Notes under the pieces: generated by a model
Databases searched by the model: none
Told to the model about the DNA's origin: nothing
What the model saw: the letters and a program-made list of their open reading frames with translations, nothing else
Translations under genes and position numbers: made by a program
Shown here: positions 24,237-33,681 of the stretch, piece by piece
How the letters are laid out: the number at the start of each line of letters is the position of its first letter
Position numbering within the stretch: position 1 is the first letter of the stretch
NCBI RefSeq assembly: GCF_029222965.1
Contig: NZ_JARHUD010000001.1
Location: 310,001 to 374,000, forward strand
Length of the DNA: 64,000 nucleotides
Origin: Aquibaculum arenosum
GTDB taxonomy: Bacteria > Pseudomonadota > Alphaproteobacteria > Kiloniellales > DSM-21159
Direction of reading: 5' to 3'

Positions 24237-24638
24237 GTGGGAGCCTTGAGCGTATCAGACGAGCGATCTGTGCCACGCCGGAATCAGCATACCGCTCGGC
24301 GCGTCGCAAACGAGGCCTACGCGTTCCGTTGCTGCATGGTCTGCGGATTGCAGATCCCCACCTGTCTGACCATTGCCCATCTGGATCAGGATGCAGGCAA
24401 CAATGAGCCAGACAACTTGGCTTTCTTGTGCCAGACGCACCACTGGATGTACGACGCTGGCCTCTATCCTATTGAAGCCATAAAGCTTCTGCGGGTCCAT
24501 TGGCAGCAGACGCAGGGCGTGGCGTCGCACTCTGCGAGGATGAAGGATGCCGGTGCGAAGGCCGCACGATCCAGAAAGCGGGCAGAAGCGGCACGCAAAG
24601 CATGGGTTACTCGTCGTTCAGGGACAGGCGCTCAGTAG
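24237..24638 (+). CDS. Small HNH-like zinc protein, 133 aa
   Basis: A compact HNH-type arrangement: CMVCG near residue 33, TIAHLDQDAGNNEPDNLAFLC at about 44-64 and THHWMYD after it, i.e. Cys pair, His, Asn and a CxxHH pair as in HNH endonucleases. A basic Lys/Arg/Ala tail follows (KAARSRKRAEAARKAW). The GTG start at 24237 is only 2 nt from GAGGAG, so a later TTG start is possible. Base composition is lower in GC than neighbours (65 of 120 bases at 24361-24480). Function and partners are unknown; it may be a solitary acquired endonuclease-like gene. Confidence 0.65.
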   Translation: MGALSVSDERSVPRRNQHTARRVANEAYAFRCCMVCGLQIPTCLTIAHLDQDAGNNEPDNLAFLCQTHHWMYDAGLYPIEAIKLLRVHWQQTQGVASHSARMKDAGAKAARSRKRAEAARKAWVTRRSGTGAQ

Positions 24639-24694
24639 CGCCTTCCAGCACGGCAAGTGTTGGCGTCACGCAGCCCATTCTACGTGGTGAACAG

Positions 24695-24728
24695 AAAAAG
24701 GCGGCATCCCACTGCAAGGGATGCCGCC
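24695..24728 (-). terminator. Rho-independent terminator of the sdhCDAB operon
   Basis: Perfect 11-bp arms GGCGGCATCCC (24700-24710) and GGGATGCCGCC (24718-24728) with a 7-nt loop. Read on the minus strand the stem is followed by TTTTTCTG, so it terminates transcripts coming from sdhB, whose stop is 36 bp away. Confidence 0.85.
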
Positions 24729-24763
24729 TGAACCTGCGTGCTGGTCTGTGACAGACAGCCGGA

Positions 24764-25543
24764 TTAGGTCTTCCGCTCAACCATCAGCTTCTTGATCTCG
24801 GCGATGGCCTTGGCCGGGTTGAGGCCCTTGGGGCAGGTTTTGGTGCAGTTCATGATGGTGTGGCAGCGATAGAGCCGGAAGGGGTCCTCCAGCTGGTCCA
24901 GGCGCTCGCCGGTGAATTCATCGCGGGTGTCGGCGATCCAGCGATAGGCCTGCAGTAGAACCGCCGGGCCCAGGTAGCGATCGCCGTTCCACCAGTAGCT
25001 GGGACACGCGGTGGTGCAGCAGAAGCAGAGGATGCACTCCCAGAGGCCGTCCAACTGGGCGCGTTCCTCCGGGCTTTGCAGGCGCTCGCGCTCCGGTGCT
25101 GGGGTCGTAGTCTTCAGCCAGGGTTCGATCGAGGCAAGCTGGGCATAGGCCTGGTTTAGATCGGGCACCAGATCCTTGACCACGGGCTGGTGCGGCAGGG
25201 GATAGACCTTCACCTCGCCTTCCACATCGTCCATGTTCTTTGTGCAGGCCAGCGTGTTGGTCCCGTCGATGTTCATGGCGCAGGAGCCGCAGACACCCTC
25301 GCGGCAGGAGCGGCGGAATGTCAGCGTCGGATCGATCTCATTCTTGATCTTGATCAGCGCGTCCAGAACCATGGGCCCGCAGTCGTCGAGATCGATCTGA
25401 TAGGTATCGACCCGGGGCGTCGCACCGGAATCAGGATCCCAGCGATAGATCTTGTAGGTCTTGGTCCGCTTTGCCCCGGAGGGGGCGGGCCAGGACTTTC
25501 CGTCGGTGATCTTCGAATTGGCGGGCAGCGTAAAAGCGACCAT
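24764..25543 (-). CDS. sdhB: Succinate dehydrogenase iron-sulfur subunit, 259 aa
   Basis: It carries electrons from the flavin of SdhA to quinone in complex II, at the inner membrane. Cysteine clusters: CREGVCGSC with a later Cys (2Fe-2S), [12 protein letters not shown] (4Fe-4S) and [14 protein letters not shown] (3Fe-4S). The length of 259 matches alphaproteobacterial SdhB. It is the last gene of sdhC-D-A-B, 31 bp after sdhA, followed by a strong terminator. Confidence 0.97.
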   Translation of the reverse strand: MVAFTLPANSKITDGKSWPAPSGAKRTKTYKIYRWDPDSGATPRVDTYQIDLDDCGPMVLDALIKIKNEIDPTLTFRRSCREGVCGSCAMNIDGTNTLACTKNMDDVEGEVKVYPLPHQPVVKDLVPDLNQAYAQLASIEPWLKTTTPAPERERLQSPEERAQLDGLWECILCFCCTTACPSYWWNGDRYLGPAVLLQAYRWIADTRDEFTGERLDQLEDPFRLYRCHTIMNCTKTCPKGLNPAKAIAEIKKLMVERKT

Positions 25544-25574
25544 CGGACTTCGCGCCTTTCCTGGGTCTCGCTAT

Positions 25575-27362
25575 TCAGTAGGAGCGTACCTGCGGGGGGA
25601 ACGCCTGCACCTCGTTGGTCAGGGGCTGCAGCATGACCGCGCGCGACCCCAGCGTCACTGAGCCGGCATCGTCGACCCAGGCAACCGAGTGTTTCATCCA
25701 GTTATCATCATCACGATTTGGGAAGTCTTCGCGTGCGTGGGCGCCGCGGCTTTCCTCGCGGGCGGCGGCCGCTTCCAGGGTGGCCGCGGCCTGGTAGCTG
25801 AGGTTGTCGTACTCCAGGGTTTCCACCAGATCGGAGTTCCAGATCATCGAGCGGTCGCTGACCGACAGGTCGGCCTTCATGGCCCAGACTTCGGCCAGCT
25901 TGCGCTTGCCTTCCGCCAGGCTCTCGCCGGTGCGGAAGACGGCAGCATGGCTTTGCATCACCCGCTGCATGGCCAGGCGCTGCTGGGCCGTGCGGGTGTC
26001 CCCCTTCGCGTGACGCATGCGATCGAGCCGCTCCATGGCGCGCTCGTCTGCGTCAGCCGGCAGGGGCCGGTGGCTTTCGCCGGACCGGAGCGTCTCGGCG
26101 CAGCGCTTGCCGGCTGCACGGCCGAAGACCACCAGATCGAGCAGGGAGTTCGAGCCAAGCCGGTTGGCACCGTGTACGGACACGCAGGCGGCCTCACCGG
26201 CGGCCAGCAATCCCGGCACCACTGCATCCTTCTTGCCGTCCACCACAGTCAGCACCTCGCCGTGCACGTTGGTGGGGATGCCGCCCATGTTGTAGTGGCA
26301 GGTGGGGATGACGGGGATCGGCTCCTTGGTCACGTCGACGCCGGCGAAGATCTTGGCTGTCTCGGAGATGCCCGGCAGGCGTTCGTGCAGGATCTTCGGG
26401 TCGAGGTGCTCGAGATGCAGGTGGATGTGGTCTTTCTCGGGGCCCACACCGCGGCCCTCGTTGATCTCAATGGTCATGGAGCGGCTGACCACGTCGCGGC
26501 TGGCCAAGTCCTTGGCGTTAGGCGCGTAGCGCTCCATGAAGCGCTCGCCCTCGGAGTTGGTGAGGTAGCCGCCTTCGCCGCGCGAGCCCTCAGTGATGAG
26601 ACAGCCGGCGCCGTAGATGCCGGTGGGATGGAACTGCACGAACTCCATGTCCTGCAGCGGCAGGCCGGCGCGGGCCACCATGCCGCCACCGTCGCCGGTG
26701 CAGGTGTGGGCCGAGGTGCAGGAGAAGTAGGCCCGTCCATAGCCGCCGGTGGCCAGAATGGTCTTATGAGCGCGGAAGCGGTGGATGGTGCCATCGTCCA
26801 GATTCCACGCGACGACGCCCCGGCACTCGCCATCCTCCATCATCAGATCGAGGGCGAAGTACTCGATGAAGAACTCGGCGTTGTTGCGCAGGGACTGCTG
26901 ATAGAGCGTGTGCAGCATGGCGTGCCCGGTTCGGTCGGCGGCCGCGCAGGTGCGCTGGGCCGTGCCCTTGCCGAACTCCGTGGTCATGCCGCCGAAGGGG
27001 CGTTGGTAGATCTTGCCGTCCTGGGTGCGGCTGAAGGGCACCCCGAAGTGCTCCAGCTCGATGATGGCGGGAATCGCCTCCTTGGTCATGTACTCGATGG
27101 CATCCTGGTCGCCCAGCCAGTCGGAGCCCTTGACGGTGTCGTACATGTGCCAGCGCCAGTCGTCCTCGCCCATGTTCGCGAGCGCCGCGGAGATTCCGCC
27201 CTGGGCGGCCACGGTGTGGCTGCGCGTCGGGAAGACCTTGGAGATGCAGGCGGTCTTCAGGCCGGAGCGGGCCAGTTCCAGCGTGGCGCGCAGTCCGGCG
27301 CCGCCGGCGCCGACGACGACAACGTCATAGGTATGGTCGATCTTGGTATAGGCTTCCGGCAT
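25575..27362 (-). CDS. sdhA: Succinate dehydrogenase flavoprotein subunit, 595 aa
   Basis: The catalytic subunit oxidising succinate to fumarate. The N-terminal FAD-binding [20 protein letters not shown], the covalent flavin His in [14 protein letters not shown] (near residue 48), and the substrate loops [21 protein letters not shown] and [19 protein letters not shown] are all present. Length is the usual 590-600. It lies in the standard order after sdhC and sdhD. Confidence 0.98.
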   Translation of the reverse strand: MPEAYTKIDHTYDVVVVGAGGAGLRATLELARSGLKTACISKVFPTRSHTVAAQGGISAALANMGEDDWRWHMYDTVKGSDWLGDQDAIEYMTKEAIPAIIELEHFGVPFSRTQDGKIYQRPFGGMTTEFGKGTAQRTCAAADRTGHAMLHTLYQQSLRNNAEFFIEYFALDLMMEDGECRGVVAWNLDDGTIHRFRAHKTILATGGYGRAYFSCTSAHTCTGDGGGMVARAGLPLQDMEFVQFHPTGIYGAGCLITEGSRGEGGYLTNSEGERFMERYAPNAKDLASRDVVSRSMTIEINEGRGVGPEKDHIHLHLEHLDPKILHERLPGISETAKIFAGVDVTKEPIPVIPTCHYNMGGIPTNVHGEVLTVVDGKKDAVVPGLLAAGEAACVSVHGANRLGSNSLLDLVVFGRAAGKRCAETLRSGESHRPLPADADERAMERLDRMRHAKGDTRTAQQRLAMQRVMQSHAAVFRTGESLAEGKRKLAEVWAMKADLSVSDRSMIWNSDLVETLEYDNLSYQAAATLEAAAAREESRGAHAREDFPNRDDDNWMKHSVAWVDDAGSVTLGSRAVMLQPLTNEVQAFPPQVRSY

Positions 27363-27415
27363 GAGATCGTGCCTTCGTGTTATCGTGGGGCCGACGGGTG
27401 GGTCGGATGCAAACG

Positions 27416-27790
27416 CTAGAACAGCAGGGACAGAACCGAGATGACGCCGACAGTGGCGAGCAGAAAGCCCAGCCCCTGCACCAGCAGCAGCACCGCCATG
27501 CGCGCCACCCGGTCATGCATGTAGTCCTCGATGACCACCTGCAGGCCGAGCACGGCATGGTAGAAGGTGGCGATGATCAGAAGGATTAGCAATGCGGCCG
27601 TGACCGGGTTGCTCACCCAGTCGACCATGCTGCGATGATCTGCCCCCAGCATGCCGATCACTGAAATGACGAACCAGAGCAGCAGGGGCACGAGGGCCAG
27701 CGCGGTCACGCGCTGCAGCCACCAGTGATGGGTGCCGTCCTTGGCGGAGCCGAGGTGACGGACGCGGGCGAGGGGCGTTCTAAGGCTCAT
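27416..27790 (-). CDS. sdhD: Succinate dehydrogenase membrane anchor SdhD, 124 aa
   Basis: A three-helix membrane anchor that with SdhC binds haem b and the quinone. Hydrophobic segments lie at about 25-47, 59-80 and 97-122. [15 protein letters not shown] holds the likely haem-ligand His and the conserved quinone-site region. It begins 12 bp after the sdhC stop. A run of 53 bp separates it from sdhA. Confidence 0.95.
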   Translation of the reverse strand: MSLRTPLARVRHLGSAKDGTHHWWLQRVTALALVPLLLWFVISVIGMLGADHRSMVDWVSNPVTAALLILLIIATFYHAVLGLQVVIEDYMHDRVARMAVLLLVQGLGFLLATVGVISVLSLLF

Positions 27791-27802
27791 GGTGTCGCTC
27801 CC

Positions 27803-28189
27803 TCAAATCACGATCAGGCCGATGACCCAGGCCAGCACTGTCAGCGTGCCGGTGCCGATCACCACAGCCCAACCGGAGGTGTAGGCCTGGGGCAGTTCGA
27901 AGCCATAACCGGCATCCCAGAAGAGGTGCCGAATGCCATTGCAGAGGTGGTAGAAAAGCGCCACCGACCAGCCGAACAGCAGCAGCACGCCCAGCCAGGA
28001 GCCCATGAAGCTCTGCGCCCCGTGGAAGGCATCCGGTCCGGCCGCGGCTGCAGCCAACCAGTAGACCAGGAGCAGGGTGCCGACAGCCAGCGCGATACCG
28101 GTCAGGCGGTGCAGAATGGAGAGCGTCGAGGTGAGCTGCGGTCGATAGATTTGCAGGTGCGGCGATAGCGGCCGCCGATCAGCGGACAT
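27803..28189 (-). CDS. sdhC: Succinate dehydrogenase cytochrome b556 subunit SdhC, 128 aa
   Basis: First gene of the operon. The conserved N-terminal SPHLQIYRPQLTSTLSILHR is present, with the Ser/Arg of the quinone pocket, followed by three membrane helices; HLCNGIRHLFWD contains the haem-ligand His. Length is typical. Confidence 0.96.
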   Translation of the reverse strand: MSADRRPLSPHLQIYRPQLTSTLSILHRLTGIALAVGTLLLVYWLAAAAAGPDAFHGAQSFMGSWLGVLLLFGWSVALFYHLCNGIRHLFWDAGYGFELPQAYTSGWAVVIGTGTLTVLAWVIGLIVI

Positions 28190-28243
28190 TGGCTCAATCC
28201 CCTCGTCTGTTCGGGCCTTTGGCTGCCCGGCCCTTGGTGGGTT

Positions 28244-28272
28244 GGTTTAGTGCGCTGCGGCATTCAAGTCAA
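28244..28272 (-). promoter_or_regulatory. Candidate promoter of sdhCDAB
   Basis: On the minus strand TTGACT (28267-28272) and TAAACC (28244-28249) are 17 bp apart. The predicted start near 28237 gives a leader of about 48 nt before sdhC. The -35 is strong, the -10 weak. Confidence 0.45.
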
Positions 28273-28346
28273 CGAAACGACCTTTTCCAAGCTTTTCCTG
28301 CCATCGCACGTCGCTGCGCCAGAGTGCGATATGAAGCTGCTCGTAA

Positions 28347-30053
28347 TCATGTGCGGGCTTCCTGCTCCCAGGGCTCGTCCTCCTCGCCCAGTTCCCCGGC
28401 AATCCTTTCCACCGCGCGAATCGAGGCATCGTGGAAGGGATTCAGCACCAGATCGGCGCCGGCCTTATAGAGGGTGCGGGCATCGAGGAGATCGGTGCTG
28501 GGCAGGGCGAACCTGCCCCTGAAACCCGCCTCGCGGAAGGCCTGCATCATGGCCAGGCGCGGATCGCTCTGCCCCGGCGGCACGCGATGGGGCGGGGTCG
28601 CCAGTACGATCCACGAGACGCCTTCAAGGCGCAGGCTGGCGGGAAACTCCGGATCTCCGGCATCGCCATAGGTCCCGGGGAGACCGCGGGCGGTCCAGCG
28701 CCTAAGGGCCTCGGGATCGAAGTCGACTCCGAGCACGGTCTGCCCGCGATCGTGCAGCCCGCGCGCGATGCCGCGACCATAGCGGCCGAGTCCGAAGAGG
28801 ATCGTGTCGAAGTTGGTGGGACCCTGAAAGGCTTCGGCCGCGTCCTCGCGGAAGGGATGGCGTCGCTCGAATGGCTTAATCACGGGGTCGATCAGGGCGT
28901 AGAGCCTTTGACTGTGCACGATCATGTAGGTCGAGAGCGTGATCGTCACGAGACCGACCAGCGTGACAAGCCCCATGGCTGATGGGCCGACGTGGCCAAG
29001 GGCCAGCCCCATGGCCATGAAGATAAGGGAGAATTCGCTGATCTGGGCCACGGTCAAGCCGGCCAGCAGGCCGGTGCGGCGCCGGTAGCCCATGTAGCCC
29101 ATGATCGCGAGCACGATCAGCGGATTACCGATCAGGACGAAGAGGGAGAGAATAAGGGCGGCCGGCAGTTCGTTACCCAGCATGCCCAGATCCAGTCGCG
29201 CGCCCAGTCCGACGAAGAAAAAGAGCAGCAGGAAGTCGCGCAGGCTGGACAGGCGCGCAGCAATGGCCTCGCGAAAGGGCGAAGAGGCGAGACTGACGCC
29301 GGCGAGAAGGCCGCCCAACTCCTTGCCGAAGCCAAGCAGGTCCCCCACGGCGGCAAGCACCACCGCCCAGGCGATGGCAAAGGTCACCAGCAGTTCCGGG
29401 CTGCGGGCCAGGCGGCGCAGCAGCGGGTCGGCGCCATAGGTGATGAAGAGCACGATTCCGGCGACCATCGCCACACCGCCGAGCAGCACCCGCAGCAGGG
29501 CCAGGCCCCCGCCGTCGCCGGCTGCGGCCCCGATGCCGACAGCGGAGAGGATCACCATCGCCAGCACCACGGCGATGTCCTGGACGATGAGGAAGCCAAG
29601 TGCGATCCGCCCGTGCAGGGAATCGATCTCGCGTTTGTCGGACAGCAGCTTCACGACGATGATTGTGCTGGAAAAGGTGAGGGCCACGGCGACGTAGCTG
29701 CTGGTCACCCAATCCATGCCCAGGGCCAGACAGATCAGGAATCCAATGCCCACCGTAAAGGCCACCTGGCCCAGTCCAGTGGCGACGGCGACGGCACCAA
29801 GGGTGCGCACCAGACCGACGTCCAGCTTGAGGCCGACGAGAAAGAGCAGTAGCGCCACGCCGATCTCGGCCAGCAGCTCAATGTGATCGGCAGACTGGGC
29901 GAGACCGAGCACATCCGGTCCAGCGATGATCCCGGCAGCGATAAAGGCGACGATCAGGGGTTGCCGCAGCAGCAGGGCCGTGAAGCCGACCACGGCCGCC
30001 AAGGCGAGCAAACCAGCCACCTCGATGAAAACCGATGTGATTTCGTGCTCCAA
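28347..30053 (-). CDS. KefB-type monovalent cation:proton antiporter (CPA2) with TrkA-N domain, 568 aa
   Basis: Residues 1 to about 385 form a CPA2 exchanger with around twelve membrane helices (LLRQPLIVAFIAAGIIAGP near 28-46; ELLAEIGVALLLFLVGLKLD near 59-78). From about residue 410 a RCK/TrkA-N Rossmann domain begins (ILFGLGRYGRGIARGL), which senses nucleotides and gates K+ efflux. It probably exchanges K+ or Na+ for H+ across the inner membrane. The start is TTG 30053 after a G-rich stretch. A 13-bp inverted repeat sits about 50 bp upstream of the start and could control it. Confidence 0.88.
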   Translation of the reverse strand: MEHEITSVFIEVAGLLALAAVVGFTALLLRQPLIVAFIAAGIIAGPDVLGLAQSADHIELLAEIGVALLLFLVGLKLDVGLVRTLGAVAVATGLGQVAFTVGIGFLICLALGMDWVTSSYVAVALTFSSTIIVVKLLSDKREIDSLHGRIALGFLIVQDIAVVLAMVILSAVGIGAAAGDGGGLALLRVLLGGVAMVAGIVLFITYGADPLLRRLARSPELLVTFAIAWAVVLAAVGDLLGFGKELGGLLAGVSLASSPFREAIAARLSSLRDFLLLFFFVGLGARLDLGMLGNELPAALILSLFVLIGNPLIVLAIMGYMGYRRRTGLLAGLTVAQISEFSLIFMAMGLALGHVGPSAMGLVTLVGLVTITLSTYMIVHSQRLYALIDPVIKPFERRHPFREDAAEAFQGPTNFDTILFGLGRYGRGIARGLHDRGQTVLGVDFDPEALRRWTARGLPGTYGDAGDPEFPASLRLEGVSWIVLATPPHRVPPGQSDPRLAMMQAFREAGFRGRFALPSTDLLDARTLYKAGADLVLNPFHDASIRAVERIAGELGEEDEPWEQEART

Positions 30054-30101
30054 GTCGATGCCCCCACTGCGATCGATGCCTACCGAGGCTGCCCTAATGA
30101 G

Positions 30102-30142
30102 GCTTTTATCCCGGGCGTTGGATACTCAGCCGGGATAAAAGC
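30102..30142. repeat. 13-bp perfect inverted repeat between the antiporter and cmk
   Basis: GCTTTTATCCCGG (30102-30114) and CCGGGATAAAAGC (30130-30142), separated by 15 nt. It lies 49-89 bp upstream of the antiporter start, between divergent genes, so it is not an end-of-gene terminator. It may be an operator or a leader hairpin. Nothing else is visible in 30143-30308. Confidence 0.7.
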
Positions 30143-30308
30143 TACATGAGGGATTGCCGGTTTGCATGAGCGATATCAAAGCAACTTTGCAGAGCTGCTC
30201 CCTGCCCGTTGCGTGGCGTTATGCGCAGTTTCCATCAGAGATGCCCGCTAAGAGACTTTGATCGTGCGCCGTTGCACTCTTTCGCGTCAGGCGCTATCCA
30301 CCGCGCTC

Positions 30309-30998
30309 ATGTCACACTTCGTCATAGCTGTCGATGGACCGGCCGCCGCGGGCAAGGGTACGCTGTCCCGACGTCTGGCTGCTGCGCTCGACCTGGCCTA
30401 CCTCGACACCGGCTGCTTGTATCGCGCCGTGGCGGCCCGATTGCTGGAAGCGGGCGGCGATCCTGCGGATGCCGAGCAAGCAGCCGCCATCGCTGCGCAA
30501 TTGGATCCGGCCGACTTGGACCGCGACGATCTGCGCAGCGAGGCCGCTGGCGCGGCGGCCTCCCGCGTTTCTGCGCATCCGGCCGTGCGAACGGCTCTCT
30601 TGGATTTCCAGCACCGTTTTGCAGACAACCCGCCGGGCGGGCGTGCGGGAGCGGTGCTTGACGGCCGTGACATCGGCACCGTGGTCTGCCCCGATGCAAG
30701 CGTGAAGCTCTTCGTCACCGCCAGCGCCGAGGCACGGGCGCGGCGGCGCTATGAGGAGTTGCTCGCGCGCGGGGACAAGGTTATATACGCCGAGGTTCAG
30801 GCCGAGATGAAGGCGCGCGACGCCCGGGATCGGGATCGCGACGTCGCGCCTTTGCGTGCGGCAGATGATGCCGTCACCTTGGACAGCACCGACCTGAGCG
30901 CCGAGGCAGTCTTTCAGGCTGCCTTGGAGATCATTGCCGAAAAGACGGGGCGTTCGCTTGCCGCCATCGGCAAACCGGTGCCAGGCGAACCGAACTAA
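30309..30998 (+). CDS. cmk: Cytidylate kinase, 229 aa
   Basis: Phosphorylates CMP/dCMP to the diphosphate with ATP. The P-loop GPAAAGKGTLSRRLA is at about 9-23, LDTGCLYRA follows, and DGRDIGTVVCPDA carries the CMP-binding Arg/Asp. ATG 30309 gives the family length (about 225); the frame opens 51 bp earlier but lacks similarity. Followed 81 bp later by rpsA, the conserved bacterial order. Confidence 0.95.
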   Translation: MSHFVIAVDGPAAAGKGTLSRRLAAALDLAYLDTGCLYRAVAARLLEAGGDPADAEQAAAIAAQLDPADLDRDDLRSEAAGAAASRVSAHPAVRTALLDFQHRFADNPPGGRAGAVLDGRDIGTVVCPDASVKLFVTASAEARARRRYEELLARGDKVIYAEVQAEMKARDARDRDRDVAPLRAADDAVTLDSTDLSAEAVFQAALEIIAEKTGRSLAAIGKPVPGEPN

Positions 30999-31079
30999 GG
31001 ATAAGCCCGGGCCACATCCGGGAAGACCGCCGGAGACAACCGGCAGGCCCGAAACCGAGTGTTTGAAAGGACAGACTGA

Positions 31080-32810
31080 ATGACCACCGAGACTGCGGTT
31101 GAACCGCAAATGAAAGAATCTTTTGCCGCCCTGCTCGAAGAGAGCCTGGGCACTGAGGACGGCCTTGAAGGCAACGTTCTGCGCGGGCGCGTCGTCGCCA
31201 TCGACAACGATGCCGTCGTCGTCGACGTCGGCCTGAAGTCTGAAGGCCGCATCCCGCTGCGTGAGTTTTCGAAGGCCGGGGAAGACGCCGAGCTGAAGGC
31301 TGGCGATTTCGTCGAGGTCTTCCTGGAGCGCATGGAAGACAAGAACGGCGAAGCGATGCTGAGCCGCGAGAAGGCTCGCCGCGAGGAAGCCTGGAACCAG
31401 CTCGAGAAGGCCTTTGGCGAGAGCCGTCGCGTTACGGGTCAGATCTTCGGCCGCGTCAAGGGCGGCTTCACGGTCGACCTTTCCGGCGCCGTGGCCTTCC
31501 TGCCGGGCAGCCAGGTCGACATTCGCCCGGTGCGCGACGTCACCCCGCTGATGCACACGCCGCAGCCCTTCCAGATCCTCAAGATGGACCGTTCGCGCGG
31601 CAACATCGTTGTCTCCCGCCGCGCTGTGCTCGAGGAAGATCGTGCCGAGCAGCGCAGTGAGCTGATCGCCAACCTGAAGGAAGGCCAGATCCTCACCGGC
31701 GTGGTGAAGAACATCACCGATTACGGTGCTTTCGTGGACCTGGGTGGCGTTGACGGCCTGCTGCACGTCACCGACATTTCCTGGCGTCGCATCAACCACC
31801 CGACCGAGGCCCTGTCCATCGGTCAGCAGGTTCAGGTGCAGATCATCCGCTTCAATCCGGAGACCCAGCGCATCAGCCTCGGCATGAAGCAGCTGGAGGC
31901 CGATCCCTGGGAGGGTGTGGCCGCCAAGTATCCGGTCGGCGCCAAGTTCCTGGGCCGCGTGACCAACATCACCGACTACGGCGCCTTCGTGGAGCTGGAG
32001 CCGGGCATCGAGGGTCTGGTCCACGTCTCCGAGATGAGCTGGACCAAGAAGAACGTCCACCCGGGCAAGATCGTCTCCACCTCTCAGCAGGTCGAGGTCA
32101 TGGTGCTGGATGTGGACGAAGAGAAGCGGCGCATCTCGCTTGGCCTCAAGCAGACCATGGCGAACCCCTGGGAAGACTTGGTGGAGAAGTACCCGCAGGG
32201 CTCCGTGCTCGAGGGCGAGGTCAAGAACATCACCGAGTTCGGTCTCTTCGTCGGCCTGCCTGGCGAGATCGACGGCATGGTTCACCTCTCCGACCTCGAT
32301 TGGGAGCGTTCTGGCGAGGAAGCCGTGCAGGACTATGCCAAGGGCATGGTCGTGAAGGTGAAGCTCCTCGAAGTCGACGTGGAGAAGGAGCGGATCAGCC
32401 TGGGCATCAAGCAGCTCGAGTCCGATCCCTTCGAAGCGGCTGCCGACGGCATCAAGAAGGGCGATGTGGTCACCTGCACCGTGCGTGAGGTTCAGGACAA
32501 TGGCATCGAGGTCGAATTGGCCGACGGCGCCACGGGCTTCATCCGCAAGGCCGAACTGTCGCGCGAGCGCAGCGAGCAGCGTCCTGACCGCTATGCAACC
32601 GGCGAGAAGCTGGATGCCAAGGTGACCGCGGTCGATCGCAAGACCCGCCGCATCACCCTGTCGATCAAGCAGCTGCAGATCCAGGAAGAGAAGCAGGCCA
32701 TGGCCGAGTACGGTTCCACGGAGTCGGGTGCCAGCCTGGGCGACATCCTGGGGGCGGCCATCGCCAAGCAGCGCCAGGAGCAGAAGAAGGACGACTCGGC
32801 CGAGAGCTGA
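31080..32810 (+). CDS. rpsA: 30S ribosomal protein S1, 576 aa
   Basis: Binds mRNA leaders on the small ribosomal subunit. Six S1/OB-fold repeats are readable, at roughly 30-98, 113-179, 200-268, 285-355, 372-442 and 459-527, with recurring GxVxxITDYGAFVxL cores in repeats 3 and 4. The ATG follows GAAAGGACAG. The C-terminus ends in a short charged tail (QRQEQKKDDSAES). A UUCG-loop terminator follows. Confidence 0.97.
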   Translation: MTTETAVEPQMKESFAALLEESLGTEDGLEGNVLRGRVVAIDNDAVVVDVGLKSEGRIPLREFSKAGEDAELKAGDFVEVFLERMEDKNGEAMLSREKARREEAWNQLEKAFGESRRVTGQIFGRVKGGFTVDLSGAVAFLPGSQVDIRPVRDVTPLMHTPQPFQILKMDRSRGNIVVSRRAVLEEDRAEQRSELIANLKEGQILTGVVKNITDYGAFVDLGGVDGLLHVTDISWRRINHPTEALSIGQQVQVQIIRFNPETQRISLGMKQLEADPWEGVAAKYPVGAKFLGRVTNITDYGAFVELEPGIEGLVHVSEMSWTKKNVHPGKIVSTSQQVEVMVLDVDEEKRRISLGLKQTMANPWEDLVEKYPQGSVLEGEVKNITEFGLFVGLPGEIDGMVHLSDLDWERSGEEAVQDYAKGMVVKVKLLEVDVEKERISLGIKQLESDPFEAAADGIKKGDVVTCTVREVQDNGIEVELADGATGFIRKAELSRERSEQRPDRYATGEKLDAKVTAVDRKTRRITLSIKQLQIQEEKQAMAEYGSTESGASLGDILGAAIAKQRQEQKKDDSAES

Positions 32811-32840
32811 GGCCTCGTCAATCTCCTGCCACGACAAGAG

Positions 32841-32873
32841 GGCGTCGATCTTCGGATCGGCGCCTTTCTTGTA
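32841..32873 (+). terminator. Rho-independent terminator after rpsA
   Basis: GGCGTCGATC (32841-32850), TTCG tetraloop, GATCGGCGCC (32855-32864) with one G-U pair, then TTTCTTGT. It is 30 bp past the rpsA stop. Confidence 0.85.
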
Positions 32874-32939
32874 TCTTCTTGTTCTGAAAGGCATCGTTGA
32901 CCGCTTAGCGGGCCTCTGGCAGGTTAAGGCTTCGCACAT

Positions 32940-32962
32940 CGGACCGGGACTCCTCCGGTCCG
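32940..32962 (+). promoter_or_regulatory. 8-bp hairpin in the ihfB leader
   Basis: CGGACCGG (32940-32947), loop GACTCCT, CCGGTCCG (32955-32962), ending 48 nt before the ihfB start. There is no U-run, so it is not a plain terminator; a leader structure is possible. A TTGACC sequence (32898-32903) lies upstream but has no clear -10 at the right distance. Confidence 0.4.
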
Positions 32963-33010
32963 TCATTGCCATCCTTGTCGAACGCGGCAAGGCCTTGTCG
33001 GGAACACGGC

Positions 33011-33292
33011 ATGACGAAGTCCGAGCTGATCCAGCGTATTGCCGAGCGCAATCCGCATCTCTATCAGCGCGATGTTGCGCGCATCGTGAACACCATCTTC
33101 GATGAGATAGGCAGCGCATTGGAGCGGGGCGATCGCGTGGAATTGCGCGGTTTCGGCGCCTTCTCCACCAAGCAGCGGGATGCGCGGACCGGACGGAACC
33201 CCCGCACAGGCGACACGGTTGACGTCGATGCCAAGGCCGTTCCCTACTTCAAGACCGGCAAGCAGCTCCGTGAGCGGCTGAACGGTGGCTAG
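33011..33292 (+). CDS. ihfB: Integration host factor beta subunit, 93 aa
   Basis: A DNA-bending histone-like protein. [17 protein letters not shown] opens the helical body; [18 protein letters not shown] and [15 protein letters not shown] form the DNA-binding arm with its conserved GRNPx[17 protein letters not shown] closes it. Position after rpsA and before lapA is the conserved proteobacterial order and favours IhfB over HU. Confidence 0.95.
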   Translation: MTKSELIQRIAERNPHLYQRDVARIVNTIFDEIGSALERGDRVELRGFGAFSTKQRDARTGRNPRTGDTVDVDAKAVPYFKTGKQLRERLNGG

Positions 33293-33322
33293 GAAACTCA
33301 CCAAGAGGAAGGGCGCCGAACC

Positions 33323-33637
33323 GTGCGACGGTTGAGCTGGATTATTACCATTCCCTTGTTGGTGATTGCGGTGGTCTTCGCGGTCGTCAACCGGCAGCCC
33401 GTGGCCGTGCAACTCTGGCCCTTTGAGATCACGCTGCAGGCGCCGCTGTTCCTAGTGGTGCTGCTGGCGATTTTCGTTGGCTTCGTGCTGGGCGGCATCG
33501 CGAGCTGGCTTGCGGCCGGACGCAAGCGGCGCGCGCAGCGCGACGAGCGTGAGCGTCTGCGGCGTCTGGAGCACGAGGTGGAAACGCTCCGCCGCAGCCG
33601 CGGCCAGCCGGCTCTTCCGGCGAGCACCGGCCACTGA
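33323..33637 (+). CDS. LapA-domain (DUF1049) membrane protein, 104 aa
   Basis: Two N-terminal hydrophobic helices (about 6-22 and 40-64) separated by NRQPVAVQLWPFEI, the LapA signature, followed by a basic coiled-coil tail (KRRAQRDERERLRRLEHEVETLRR). In enterobacteria, LapA works with LapB in assembling LPS; here the role is unproven. Starts GTG 33323, 30 bp after ihfB. Confidence 0.88.
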   Translation: MRRLSWIITIPLLVIAVVFAVVNRQPVAVQLWPFEITLQAPLFLVVLLAIFVGFVLGGIASWLAAGRKRRAQRDERERLRRLEHEVETLRRSRGQPALPASTGH

Positions 33638-33681
33638 TTCGATCCGCCCTGTCCTGCAACGGTTAAGCGTAACGGTGCCCC

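Noticed and set aside
25689-27419. A 576-codon open frame on the plus strand
   Set aside because: Antisense to sdhA; composition (Gly, His, Val, Ala-rich) is that of a mirrored coding frame.
30312-33119. A 935-codon open frame on the minus strand
   Set aside because: It is antisense to cmk, rpsA and ihfB, whose products are unmistakable. High GC content makes long stop-free antisense frames common; its translation shows no family motif.
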